Assembly: GCA_023374025.1 (NCBI GenBank)
Contig: SIJG01000018.1
Coordinates: forward strand, 899,947 to 963,946
Origin: Heterodera schachtii
Taxonomy: Eukaryota; Nematoda; Chromadorea; Rhabditida; Heteroderidae
Length of the DNA: 64,000 nucleotides
Direction of reading: 5' to 3'
The notes beneath the pieces were generated by a model. The model did not search any database and was not told the DNA's origin. It saw nothing but the letters and a program-made list of their open reading frames with translations. The translations under genes and the position numbers were made by a program. This document shows positions 23,591-35,168 of this stretch, piece by piece. Numbering within the stretch: the first letter of the stretch is position 1; each line of letters opens with the position of its first letter.

Positions 23591-25110
23591 TCACACCGCC
23601 TCCTCCTTTCCGCGCTTCTCAGGCTTTCCTCCGCGAATACGTCCGGTGCGACGTGCGGCGATCAGTCCGACCTTTCGGCCTGCACTCGTTCCTCGTTTGA
23701 CCGTTGACGGGTGGCCGATGTGCTGGTGGTTTCCTCCTCCGTGAGGATGTTCGACCGGGTTCATTGCCACACCACGAACTTTGGGCCAACAGTTGCGTTT
23801 GACCTTATATTTGTGGTAGGCTCGGCCTGCCTTCAAAAGCGGTTTGTCCGTGCGACCACCGCCAGCAACAATGCCTTAAATGAACCATTTGAAAAGTCAA
23901 TGTTTTTGAAAATAAAAACCAAGAGGACATACATCCGATGAATTCGAATCCCTAACAATATTTTAGAAGTCACAAATCTAAATTCTATTCAAGTCCGAAC
24001 TGGGAATTCGGAATTGGTTTATTCGTGGACGTTGACCAAAATCACTAGACAACTAGAGCCAAAAACCCAAGCTCAGGTACATAATATTCTATAGTAAAAC
24101 TTACCAATCATTGCACGGTTGGCGGATGGAACGACCTTCTTGGCACCAGATGGAAGACGAATTCGCGTGCGCTTCGTGTCGGGGTTATGTGCGACGATAA
24201 TGGCATAATTACCTTTATGATAAAGATAATGAATAAATTAACATTCGGATGTACATAAGGGACAAAAGGGAAGGTGCACAATAACAACCTGAAGTCCTTG
24301 CCAAACGTCCACGGTCACCGGCCTTCTCCTCCAAATTGCAGACGGTCGTACCTTCCGGAAGTTCTCCAATAGGCATAACATTTCCAATTTGGACTTGTGC
24401 TAAAAATATAAATTGTTGAGTTAATATCAAAAGCATGGCTGGACGCATAAAATACCAAGGGACATTTAAAACTGGACAGACCCTAGTATAAACCAAAGTC
24501 TCAATTCCAGCTTACGCGTCTAATCAGTGACTTTGCTCAGTTTCTTAGGCTATGATAAGAGCAATACTTGCATTAAGAAAAACGCAATGAGAAACCCGAA
24601 ATTCATCATTTTTTGCGTATATTCAATAATTTTTTGTCTGTTGTATTTTCTCAGATTTTACTATATAAAAACTTCTGTAGACTTTAAGCTTCGATTGATA
24701 CCAAGAATATATGAGTAAGAAAACGTTATCACCTAAGAAACTAAGGATGGTAACTGATTGGACGCGTAAACTTGAATAGAGCCAAACCAAAGTATTGGAA
24801 ATAATTATCAATCGAAAAGTGGAAACGAACCTTTCTTGCCGCAGTAAATAAACTGTCCAGTGTGCAATCCCTCCGCCGCAATCATCGTCTCTTTCTTCAC
24901 CCGATATTTGTATGGATCGCGGAATTGTACAATGGCCAATGGCGCCCCTCGGCCGGGGTCGTGGAGTATGTCTTTTACAATGCCTCGGATGAAGCCATGA
25001 CGCTCGGAGTAATCCACTGGGCGCAATTTAGCCGGGCCCTTGCGATGTTTGCTGTGCGATTTGAAAATCCCACCCCGTCCTTTGCGTTGAGCTCGGATAC
25101 GACGTCCCAT
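23591..25110 (-). CDS. rpl-2: 60S ribosomal protein L8 (uL2)
   Basis: Universal large-subunit protein next to the peptidyl-transferase centre. Exons 25110-24831, 24399-24289, 24212-24105 and 23874-23591 join in phase to 260 residues (human 257). Landmarks are the start [13 protein letters not shown], then [26 protein letters not shown], and [20 protein letters not shown], which carries the histidine that is conserved in all uL2 proteins. The first intron (24400-24830) holds a foldback repeat. The gene is divergent from RAB1, with 502 bp between the two starts. The symbol follows C. elegans, where the L8 gene is named rpl-2. Confidence 0.97.
24499..24782. repeat. Foldback repeat, family B, inside the L8 intron
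   Basis: The left arm (about 24499-24558) holds CAGCTTACGCGTCTAATCAG followed by CTCAGTTTCTTAGG. The right arm (about 24730-24782) holds the reverse complement, CCTAAGAAACTAAG then CTGATTGGACGCGTAAACTTG. The middle is AT-rich and non-coding. The same right-arm words (ATTGATACCA, GATTGGACGCGTAAACT) recur at 56971-57058 in the BCAS2 gene. Confidence 0.6.
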
Positions 25111-25612
25111 TTATTTGTAATCAAAAGAAACTGAATCTATGAATAACATTAAAGAAAATTAACTTGACTAAAACATTGTTTCCCAATTTTTAAGGCCGAA
25201 GGACCATTCAGAAAGACAAAGATAGGGAGCAAAATTTCAATTAGGAAAATAAAACTTATTTATTAAAGCGAAAATTACTGTTCGATGAGAAAGTTAGAGA
25301 AAGTTAAAAGGGGATAGAAACAAAGACATAAGCAAAGGAAGGGAAAGAAAGGCAATGACAGAGAGACAGAGAGACACGGACAAATGAACAAATGTGAACA
25401 GAACATTGTGCTGTGTGTGATGTGCAGCATAATGCGAATGCGACGAAAGAGAAGCAAAAGAATTGATGAGTTGTGAAAGAAGACACGAAGCAAAAAGCTT
25501 TTTTATTTGCATTTTCTTAATATTTTTTTTATTAATGCGCAATACAGACATTTAAGATTTTATAAAACTTGGTAAAACTCTTATTAATTGCCGTTAAAGA
25601 TTGATTTGAAGA
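25111..25612. promoter_or_regulatory. Shared divergent promoter region of L8 and RAB1
   Basis: This 502-bp interval separates two divergently transcribed, presumably highly expressed genes. About 25270-25500 is purine-rich on the plus strand (AGAAAG and GAGACAGAGAGAC words). No TATA box position can be fixed. The minus-strand open frames here are low-complexity Ser/Phe/Leu and are not genes. Confidence 0.4.
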
Positions 25613-27307
25613 ATGGCTGCCATGAATCCTGAATAGTGAGTAACTCAGAAAGCATACATTTTGCTTTATTTGTCACTTTCTCCAGTGACTATCTCTTCAA
25701 ATTGCTGTTGATCGGCGATTCTGGTGTTGGCAAGTCGTGTCTGTTGCTTAGGTTTGCGGATGACACCTACACAGAGTCGTACATTTCGACCATCGGCGTT
25801 GATTTCGTATCCAAAATAATAATTAAATCGTGCTAATAAATTCATTTAGAAAATTCGCACCATTGAGCTTGAGGGGAAGACCATTAAACTTCAGATTGTG
25901 GGTGACCCATATACATTAAGCATTCATTATTTATTTTAGTGGGACACCGCCGGACAGGTGGGCCTTTGGTTCCATATAGCGCGTAGCAAAAAAAAAAAAA
26001 GAATAAAAACTATTTCTATTGTCCAATCCGTTATATTTACGACCATTTGTTTTTACAAAATAGGAACGCTTCCGCACGATTACATCCAGTTATTATCGCG
26101 GAGCACACGGAATCATTGTTGTTTACGACATTACAGACCAGGTCCACAGTGTTTATACTTGTTTTATTTGTTCTTCATTCTCAGGACTCCTTCAACAATG
26201 TCAAGCAATGGCTCCAGGAAATCGACCGATACGCATCGGAGAGTGTGAATAAACTTCTTGTCGGGAATAAATGCGATTTGACCACCAAACGTGCGATAGA
26301 GACGAATGTTGCCAAGGTTCAAAATTTCACAGGGTTTTCGTTTTAATCTTTTGAATTGAACTTACTTTCTCTCTTATTCGGCTTTTGAATTATTTAGAAT
26401 TAATGGTCCTCTCAGATCTGTCATTCGAAAACCTTTCTCTATATTTGCTACAAAAGCTTTACACTTTTGCAGGAGTATGCCGACCAATTGAACATTCCAT
26501 TCCTTGAGACTTCTGCCAAAAACTCCACTAATGTTGAACAGGTCAGTCAGCGCTTCCTTAATAACTAATTTTTTAAATTAAATTGTTGGTTATTTACCAT
26601 GTGATTCTCCCTTGAATTACATATCCAAAACGGTTGTGTTGTGTTTTTTTCTGTTTATAGCACATTTCCCCCACACTTGCAAAATTGGGAGGTGTGCAAC
26701 AGTGTAAGTTCTTTGATCCATTTTTCAAATTCGTTGTCGGGCAATGCCAAAAAAAACAATTTACTGGAGCAGGAATGTTATGTAATAAATAAAAACCCGA
26801 AAATTTTTTTCTAAACCCCAACAAAAATCAGCCCGTTTTTAAGGTTAAAAAGCCTTATCAAAGAGTTGCACAGCTGTAAACAAATTGCAATGAAAACAAT
26901 GATTGTGAGCATTTGTCTATGAAAAAATAAATTGTATTTGTGCCAATTCTCTTTCTTTTTGGGAAATTACTTATTTAATACTAGTAAGTGTTTCTGTTTT
27001 TAAATCTATTTTAAAATTTGGGCCAAATTTCGCGGTTTAAGAAGATCAATTATGGGTCGGCAGTGCCGATAGCGTCGCCGCCGGGGGAAAATAGAGCAAA
27101 TCCCGGGGTTTTCAGCTTTGTATTGGAGCACTGTCATTAAAAAATCGTTGGCTCTTTTAAAAAAACCCAATTTAGGCGTTCATCACAATGGCCACTGAAA
27201 TCAAAAATCGCATGGGCCCTCTTCAACAGGCCGGTGGCAATGCGTCCGCCGTGCGCATTGGTCCGTCTCAGCCGGTGCAGGACAAAAAAGCGGGCGGATG
27301 TTGCTGA
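25613..27307 (+). CDS. rab-1: Small GTPase Rab1
   Basis: ER-to-Golgi vesicle transport GTPase. Eight exons join in phase to about 206 residues: 25613-25635, 25686-25806, 25850-25897, 25940-25957, 26064-26141, 26185-26316, 26473-26541 and 27176-27307. All nucleotide-binding motifs are present: [14 protein letters not shown] (P-loop), TIGVDF (switch I), WDTAGQERFRT (switch II), NKCD and ETSAK. The C-terminus ends KKAGGCC, a double-cysteine geranylgeranylation signal. The effector-region sequence [20 protein letters not shown] marks it as Rab1 rather than Rab8 or Rab10. The fourth exon is only 18 bases and encodes exactly WDTAGQ. Confidence 0.97.
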
Positions 27308-28122
27308 GTGAGCCAACGGAGGACAGCGCAGGGTGGACAAAACAAAGTTGTGAGAATGTGCGTGAAAGTGATTTAATTTCCGGCGGACGAATGTTTGTGC
27401 GGCGTTCGTTCCCCCCCCCCCCCCATTTCGTCTCTTTTCTTTCGTCCATTTGTATGCCTATGCATCAATTATCAATGGATGATAATCAGTGGGAACTTTT
27501 GACAAATGCTTTTTGTATTGGTTTATAAATAAAAGTTTAATGATTATGGCTAACAATAAGCACAAAGTCACTCCAATATTAAAAAATAGCTTTTGTTTAA
27601 ATTCAAAAGAGTTTTGGATTCATTCTCAACTAACTAAAAATACATTAATACTTTCCGCACACGGAATGGCATTTTAAAATTAAATTTTAACCCACTGATG
27701 GAAACGTATAAATACAATTTATTCAACGAACTTTGATTATTAGCGTTATTTTGTATAATTAGAATTAATTAACCGGGATGGTAATTGACATAGTGAGTGG
27801 CTCTGCTGAGTGATTGTAAATGGATAAATGAGAAACAAACAAAAAAAAGGAGAGGAAGTTGGACAGAAGCAGCAAAGAGGAAGAAAAGGAGAAGAAATAG
27901 AAAACAAAAGAATGAAAGGGCAAGAAAGAGAGGAAAATGGGGGAGAGAGGTGAATAGCGAACATTGTGCTAAAAAGGGAGGGCAAATCACCGGTGGAGCA
28001 AAAAGAGGGGAAAATGAAAGTAAAAAACGAAAGGGGGAATGCCCCTAAGGGTGGAAAATTATAAGTGCGTTTTGTCGGTCGGTGGGTCATCCCGTTCCAT
28101 CATGTGCAGCGGTGCCGCTTCG
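27308..28122. other. Convergent spacer between RAB1 and the ELM2-SANT gene
   Basis: Holds both 3' flanks. A C run lies near 27412-27424. The stretch 27830-28030 is purine-rich on the plus strand and gives a low-complexity Lys/Arg/Glu frame that I do not accept as coding. Nothing else was recognised. Confidence 0.5.
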
Positions 28123-31100
28123 CTACGCGTTGAAGTGCTGCGTGGTGGGCCACTGCGATGCCGTGCCCCCAGGCGTTGCGGCGGCCCCGCCTTGGGCAGC
28201 GGCCGCTGCGGCTGCCGGTCCGTACTGCAGCATGTTCCTCAGCAGCAAATTGCTCCCCATTATTCCACCCATTGCTTCTTGCACCGCTTGGCCCTGCTGT
28301 TGCTGGAACTGCCTGTTGAGGTTGTTCAGAGCAGCCGCAACAGCTGCTTGTGAGCTTGTCAGATTGAGCGAAGCGACGGGGCCGAGGGGGGCGGCCAACG
28401 ACCCCAAGGCGCTGTCCGCCGCTTCCTTTTTGGTAGGCACCGGAAAGGGCAGTGCCGTCGACTGCTGCTGCTGCTTGTGCTGCATTTGCACTTCGGCCTC
28501 CGCCCGCGCTTTCATTGCGTGCGATTTCATATGCGCGTTCAGAGATTTGACCTTTTCAAATCTGAAATTTGGGGGGGGGGGGAAATTGTGGGGGAAAACG
28601 GACAAAGAAAAGCGACCTCTTCTCACAAAGGCGACAATGGAAGAAACCATCGGCCGAAGGCTGTGCACCTTTTTTCGCGTTCGCTACGCTTCGAATCTGA
28701 AATGGCCCACCATTTGTTGCTAATATTCGCTAATGACTTTGTGGTGGTGGTTGTGGTGGTGTCCCCCTCCGTATTCGTTGTGGTGCTGCTGCGTCCCTTC
28801 TGTTCTGTCCGTCGTCCCCATTTCTCCTCCGGCGTTTGTTGTTCCGTTCTGTGCCCCCTGCAAATGGTCGTTGTTTGCCGTCGAAGTTGACGAGGAGGAC
28901 GGCGAAGGAAAGATTTCCCCATGCAGCCAAGGATAAGCGGAATTGAACAGTGCCGATGAAGTGTTGGGCAGGAGGGAAGAAGCGGACGACGGATGGGCGG
29001 CGAAGTCCCCCGGGGGGAGAGCGCCCCGAGACAACGAGTGCTTACGACCCAGGCCGGCGGGAGAACATTCCATGGACAGGTGGCCCAGCAGGGACGGGTT
29101 GGTGATGTCGGACTCCGTCTCGGAGAATTCCTCGCCCTCCTCCTCCTCCGAAGTGCCTCCATTCTGTTGGCTTTCCGAATGGGAAAGCTGTCGGCATGCG
29201 ATTGAGGCGTAATCGAGCTGAAAACGTTGGAAGTCACTCATTTGGCTTGCCCCCCCCCTTTTCACCTGTTGTTCCAGCAGTTGCCGCTTCTTGCGCAAAT
29301 TTCTCAGCTTTCGGTAGTCGTCGGGGCATGCCTTTTTCCACGTGTAGTAAAAAGAAACGCATTCGCGCACACTGCGATTGCCAAGCTGTGGAGGGGAGGA
29401 GGGAAACGTCGCCGGATTCACTCAGCGAATTCCCCCCCCCTCCCCCCCCCCCTTTTTGGTGCTATAAAAAGCCCACTCTTTGGCAATGCCTTTCATTTTA
29501 CGATTGCCCCCGTCTTTTAGTCCCAATTCTTAGACATTCACTTCACTTCGCCTCCCACCACACCTCAGTCGCCACTTGCTGGAAGTCCTTCTCGCTTTTG
29601 TAGATGGCATCCTGAATGGCCGTTTCTTCCTCAGTTCGTCTTTTGCTCCCACCCCCCTTTTTCACACTTGGAAAGTGTTGATTTCCTCGGGGCTCCAGTC
29701 GTCCACGTCCACGTACGAGTTCTTGAAGATGTTCGGGTACTGCTCCCAGTCGAGCGTGTCACAGCGCAGCAAATCCATCACCGCCGCCTGAAGGTTCCCT
29801 TGGTTCTCCGCCAGAACGTTCAGTGCCAATTCTTTGTTTCTGCCCGGTTTCGGCACTGCCACTGAACATGCCAATGTTTCGTAGGCGGCAACTGTGAAAC
29901 GAAACGCGAAATGATGGGTGAGTAATCGGGCATCCTCCGCCACTTACGCGCCGTTTCGGGAATGTGTTCGACTGCCCGACTCTCGAACATCGGCTGGTCT
30001 CTGTCTGCGATCGCTTCTCTCTCCTGCGCGGAGATCGCTCTCTCGGACCACTTCTTCACCTTCGCCTGGTAGCCCTTGCCAAGGTTGATGTGCCTGGGCT
30101 TTTTCTTTGCATTTTCTTCAATTGAATACAAATTACGGAATGGCCGCGCTTTCTAGTGCCACTTCTTCGCTGCCGACGGCTTCTTCCCCCTTGGCCTCCT
30201 CCATGGACACCGTGGACATTTTGCGGATGAAATCATCGTTGGCCAACGAAGTTTTGTTGCGGATGCTCATTCGGATGATGGATGCCTTGTGAGTTCTTCC
30301 GGAAGTGGTCGACTGTTTGCGCAACTGTTCGAGTTCGGCCGCGAAGGGCAACTGAAAGGGCACTGTTGCCGAAAAGGACGACACCCGCGGGCGGTGCCAC
30401 CCCCCCCCCCCCTCCCCACTGACTCCGCTGCTGCATGGCCCATCCCCGGCGGAAAAGAGGAAGCCGTTCTTCCTTTGGGGTCTGCCGCTAATGGCGCCGC
30501 CCGCCAGAGGCGTCCTCCTTTCGGCGCCCGACTCTTCCTCCGCCTCCATGCCATTCTGTTGTTCAATAAATGTGACGACAGGGAGCGGAAGCTTGCCGCC
30601 GTTTTCTTTCCGCGCGATGTTCCTCCGCTCGTCCTCCTCTTCCTCCGCCACCGCTTCGTCTGTCATCGTAATTTCCCCAGTCTCAAAATGATCGGTCGTT
30701 TCGCTGATGCTGCACGGTTTGGACAGATCAAATGGGGAGAATTTGCTGTCTAAAGGAGAGAAAAAATGGACAATTTCGATTTGAAAAAGAATTTGATGAG
30801 CTGAATTGGCGGGGGTAATGGCAGAAGGTAAAAGAGCAAAAGGCGAAAGATTTAAAAAGGGACGGAGGGAAAGGGGTAAAACGGGGGGGGGGAAGGATCT
30901 GCTGACTTAAGCAACAGCAGTAAGCCACCACCATGAAGCGCCTAAACTTAGCAGAAAAGGAAGGGATTGATCGGATGAGTCAGAAAAGCATTGGGAGGGA
31001 AAGAAAGACTGAATGAAGCCAAAGAAAAAAGAAAGAATACAAAGAAAAGAGCCGCAGGAGAGAGACAAAGCAAAATCCGTTGGGGGGGGGGGGGGGAAGG

Positions 31101-34100
31101 TGAAAAAAGAGCAAAGTGAAGCAAATGAAGGAAAGGAAGCGAAGGGATGAAAAGCAAATTAATTGCAAAATGAATGAATTAGGAGGCATTTGATACGGAA
31201 ATATAAAACATATTTATTAGCTAATGAATTGGATTTGGAAACGAATTGGACGAACGAATAAAGCGGGAGAAAAGGGAGGAGATAGGGGGCGAGGGAGAAG
31301 GTGGTGGGGAAAGGGGAGGGGAAGGGAGGGAAAGGGAAAAAGGGGAAGGGAGGGAAAGGGAAAAAGGGGAAGGAAGGGAAAAGGGGGGATACAATTTTGC
31401 ATATGAAGCTAAGCTTAACGCAAAAAGAGACTGCTGCTGAAGCAATCTGCAGCAATATTCACACAAAGTGCGGCGGGTCGGCTGTTGAAGTCGGCTGTTT
31501 TCCTTTTCTTCACCGCCCGCCGTTTTCCGCCGTCGTCTGCCGCCCTCCCCCCCCCCCCCCCCCTCCCGCTGCCCCCCCCCCTTTTCCCCCGCCCCATTCC
31601 CAACTCAGACAAATCCCTCAATACTCTCTCACCGTCTCTAACATGCGTTCTGTTTTTTTCTGCCCGTCACGGGTTGCGGGAACAGCAGAAAATGGGGGGG
31701 GGGGGGTAAAAAGTGAAAGAAAATGGAAAAGTGCGAGGGGGGGGGGGGGGGGGGCAAAAAGAACGACGACCCGCCGGAGGGGCACCTTCACTCACTCATC
31801 ACTCTCTCAAGAGTGCAGCCAGCCAATGCATTTCGTCTCCTCCTCCTCCGGCCTTCCCCCCCCCCCCCCTCCATCCCCTTTTTCTCTCTCCCGTTCCTCT
31901 CTCCTGGTTCTTTTTCTCTCGCTTCCCTTGCTCTCTCTTTTATTCTCTCCCCTTTCTGCCTATTTTTCCTTTTCATTTTTTCTCTCTCCTTTTCTCTCTC
32001 TCCCGTCCCTCTCCCATTCACTTTTTTTTTCTCCGTTTTGTCTCCTTTTTCTCTCTCCCTTTTGCCTTTTTTCCCTCTCCCGTTCAGTTCTCTCTCTCTC
32101 TCTCTCCTTCTTCCGTTCACTTTTTTCTCTCTCACTTTTGTCTTCTTTTTTCCCTCTCCCGTTCACTTTTCTCTCTCTCTCTCTCCCTCTCCCGTTCACT
32201 TTTTTCTCTCTCACTTTTGTCTTCTTTTTTCCCTCTCCCGTTTACTTTTCTCTCTCTCTCTCTCTCTCTCTCCCTCTCCCGTTCACTTTTTTCTCTCTCA
32301 CTTTTGTCTTCTTTTTTCCCTCTCCCGTTCACTTTTCTATCTCTCTATCCTTCCTCTTTGTTTGTTCTCCTCCCTCTCTCTCCCCTTATTTTCTCCCTCT
32401 CTCCTTTCCTTGTCGTCTCTCCTCGCCTTCTTTTTATGCCTTTTTTCTTCTTTTCTCTTTTTCTCTCCTCCCTTACTTTATGCCATCTCTTCAAAGTTTT
32501 ATTTCTCTGTTTTATGATAAAAATTATTGGCTGGTGTTATATTTGTGGACAGACATGTGGCAAAAATAAACAAAAAAAAAGAAAACTAAGGAAAAGTAAA
32601 GGTAGAGAGAAAAGAAAAAAGCGAGAGAGAGGGAGAGAAAGAAAGAACGTTGTAAATCTGCAACGAAAACGACGTGAAATTTGGAGGAAGCGAAGGTGAA
32701 AACGGTGGAGGTGAAGAAAAGGAACGGGGGAAGGGCGGGGGAAAGAAAGAAAGAAAGAAAGGCTTTAAATCATTAATTTTATTTATTTACACCCAGGACT
32801 TCCATTGTCCATATCCCTTGTCTTTGTGCTCTTTCCTTCGCTTACCCTCCTGCACGATTCGGTGGAACAGCCCCGAACCATTTCGCATCGGCGAAAGAAT
32901 CGGCGGCGGAGTGTACGGCTTCACGGCCGACGGATTCAATAGGAGGGGAACATCAGCTGAGTGGCAAGGAGAACGAAGTTGTGAATTGAAACGACGCAGA
33001 GAAGCGGGGCCAAAATGAAGAGAGTTGCAAAGAGAAGTGGGAGGAAGTGCGGTGGACTGAAACGGAAAGTGAACGAGGGGAAAAGGGACGGCGGGTCGAG
33101 ACCGGGAGAGGAGGAAGGAACGGTTCGAGACTGGAAAAAGGGAAGGGGTCGAGACCGTGGTGGTCGAGACTGAAAAAGAGGGTCGAGACCGGGGAGGCGG
33201 GAGGAAGAGGGTCGAAAATGAATAAAAAAGGATAACCTGCACCACCCGCTCGTCCCCCTCCCTTTTTTAATCCCCTCTCTATTTCGCTTCTCTCACTTTT
33301 GTTCGCCTCTGTTCCTCCCATTTTGAACTGATCGAAATGTCTGTCGAATGCGCGACATTGGCGTGAAAATGTGACTGTTGTTGATTAGGCAGGTCATAAT
33401 TATAAATTGCCGAGGATGAAGTGGGACAAAAGATGGCACTGCTCAGGGAACGCGTGCGTTCCAACGGATGGTCCGTTTGCGGGAGCGGAGAGGACTGATG
33501 TTGGAAGGGCAAAACGCCGTTGGAGAAGTGCAAAGAAGCGGACGGTTGGAGGTGTCGACAATTACTGGAAGGGTGGGGCGATAAATTTGCGGAAGGAACG
33601 AAATGAAATGAGTGGCGACCCTCGGGGGGGGGGGGGGGGCGTCACTTCCATCTGTGCCGCCGACCAACCAACTCACAAATGTAAGGCGGGCATTGACTCT
33701 TTCCTAAGCGGCGTCGCTTCTGCTGCCAATGGCCATGTGACGTCGTGCCATTGTTGTCTGTGGGGGTATTGGTGCCATTGGGCTGGACCATTGTGCCGCT
33801 TTCTGCGGATGTTGGTCAATTGTGGATGAGTAAATGTTGTGGGAGTGGCTTCTTTGGCAAAACTCCGGCCCCAAATTGTTGTTTGTATTGTTGGCGTAAT
33901 CGGCCATTGCATTGGGTGAAGCAATAAATTGGGCTGATGGGAGGGGGAGGGGGAAAGGGTTGGAGTTGGGCTGGAGGTGGGCGAAGTGTTGGCGAGCAGC
34001 GGCGGCGGGGGAAATGTGCTGCTGCTGGTGATGTAAGCTGAAGAAAGGGCCGACAGAAGGGCACAGGAAGCTGAAGGAGGGGGGGGGGGAATCACTGAAT

Positions 34101-35168
34101 GTCCATGCAGAGAAAGAAGTGGGATGTTAATGGTCATTTTGGCATATTCGAAAGTCACTTCAGGGACTAAGAGAGGCTGGCAACAAAATTGGCACATTTG
34201 CTGGTGGATGCCAACTGCTGAGGAAGGGGGCGCGGGAGGGGGAGAGGGGAAAGGGGCGAGGAAGAAGAGTGACGACGACGTTCGGCCGAGCCGGGCCGCC
34301 CTCCCCCCTATTCTGCTGGTGATGGTGACACACCTTTTTACGCACTCCCCCTCCAATCTTAGCGTATTATCAATAGTTGAAGAATGGGGTGGGATGGGCC
34401 AAACAATGTTTTAATGGAGAGCAAGAAAAAAGAGAGAGAGAAGGCGAAAGAGAGAGAGAGAGAAGAGTGGAGAAAGAAAGATGTGAGAGAGAGAAAGAGA
34501 GAGAGAAAGAAAGATGTGAGAGAGAGAAAGAGAGAGGAGATGGGAAAAGAATAAGATAAGAGAGATGGGAGGGCGGAGAAAAGGAGAAGGGAACTTTTGA
34601 GTGGCCACTGATTCAGCACCACCATCAAGTAGATCAATTCGAACAGAGATCAAGTTGAGCGGAAGAATTAAAAGGAAGGGGAGTGGTGCAGCAGAGAACA
34701 GCGACACAATGATCAATCAGTACGGCAGAGGAACGTCCCGAAGAGAGAGAGAGGGGGGAGAGAGAGAATGGAGGCGGACGAACACAGTCCCCTCCCCCTC
34801 TCCTCCCCTCCCCCTCTCCTTCCCTCCCCTCCCCCTTCCCTCCCTTCAGCACTTAGTAAATTTTAATTCTACAAATTTCTCCCTTAATTAACCCTTCAAA
34901 TTCACCTCTCTCTTGTTACAACCGTCTTTTCACTTTGTTCCCTCTTCGTCTGCTGCTGCCGTTCGTTTGTCCTCTGTTGTGTGTGAGATTCAAAAAAATC
35001 GTCCAATTGCATCGGCACAATGCCATCGAAGTCGTCGTTGCCTTCCATCGGTAATTCCGAAAGTATCGCTGGACAATTGATGCTGTTATTATCGCTGATT
35101 TTGTTGTGATGGTGAGCAATGTTAGGATTTGTTGTGCAAAGTTCGGAAGTGAAACTGTCAAAGTCCAT
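28123..35168 (-). CDS. ELM2-SANT-zinc finger protein, SAEG-1/MIDEAS/TRERF1 type
   Basis: Nuclear scaffold of the MiDAC-type histone deacetylase co-repressor family. Eleven exons join in phase to about 1156 residues: 35168-34934, 34217-33677, 33564-33297, 33056-32846, 30749-30137, 30093-29948, 29891-29668, 29629-29564, 29385-28738, 28696-28617 and 28561-28123. Order of domains: acidic N-terminus; Ser/Pro/Gln-rich region with YTPPPILSPMRNGSGLF; ELM2 (HINLGKGYQAKV to KELALNVLAENQGNL); SANT (KSEKDFQQVATE, then RSVRECVSFYYTWKKA); and a C2H2 finger (FHCRLCEKRFEKVKSLNAHM) with an Ala/Gln-rich tail. Intron 4 is 2.1 kb and carries a large pyrimidine repeat. In C. elegans the related SAEG-1 acts downstream of the cGMP kinase EGL-4. 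The exon 1 donor is the least certain junction. Confidence 0.85.
31225..32770. repeat. Polypurine/polypyrimidine and minisatellite block in an intron
   Basis: The plus strand is purine-rich at 31265-31390 (GGGAAGGGAGGGAAAGG units). It is almost pure C/T from 31860 to 32480 and purine-rich again from 32580 to 32765. Between 32110 and 32335 an 80-90 bp unit with the words CCCGTTCACTTTT and CTCTCACTTTTGTCTTCTTTTT repeats about three times. Several G or C runs of 10-17 bases are interspersed at 31081-31096, 31548-31562 and 31738-31754. The block lies in intron 4 of the ELM2-SANT gene; the long open frames across it are artefacts of composition. Confidence 0.8.

Noticed and set aside
27797..28048. 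Basic Lys/Arg-rich frame between RAB1 and the ELM2-SANT gene
   Set aside because: Purine-rich low-complexity DNA with no homologous features.
29240..29270. Intron at the GTGAAA after LLEQQ in the ELM2-SANT gene
   Set aside because: No acceptor keeps phase, and the sequence reads through in frame as VKRGGASQ, so it was kept as coding.
31301..32699. Very long plus-strand frames (over 400 residues) of Ser/Leu/Phe/Pro
   Set aside because: They span a polypyrimidine intron of the ELM2-SANT gene; repeats of CTC and TTT codons, not a protein.
33443..33676. Pro-rich frame across the G run at 33624-33639 as an exon
   Set aside because: Phase agreement places this run in an intron; the following exon starts at 33564.
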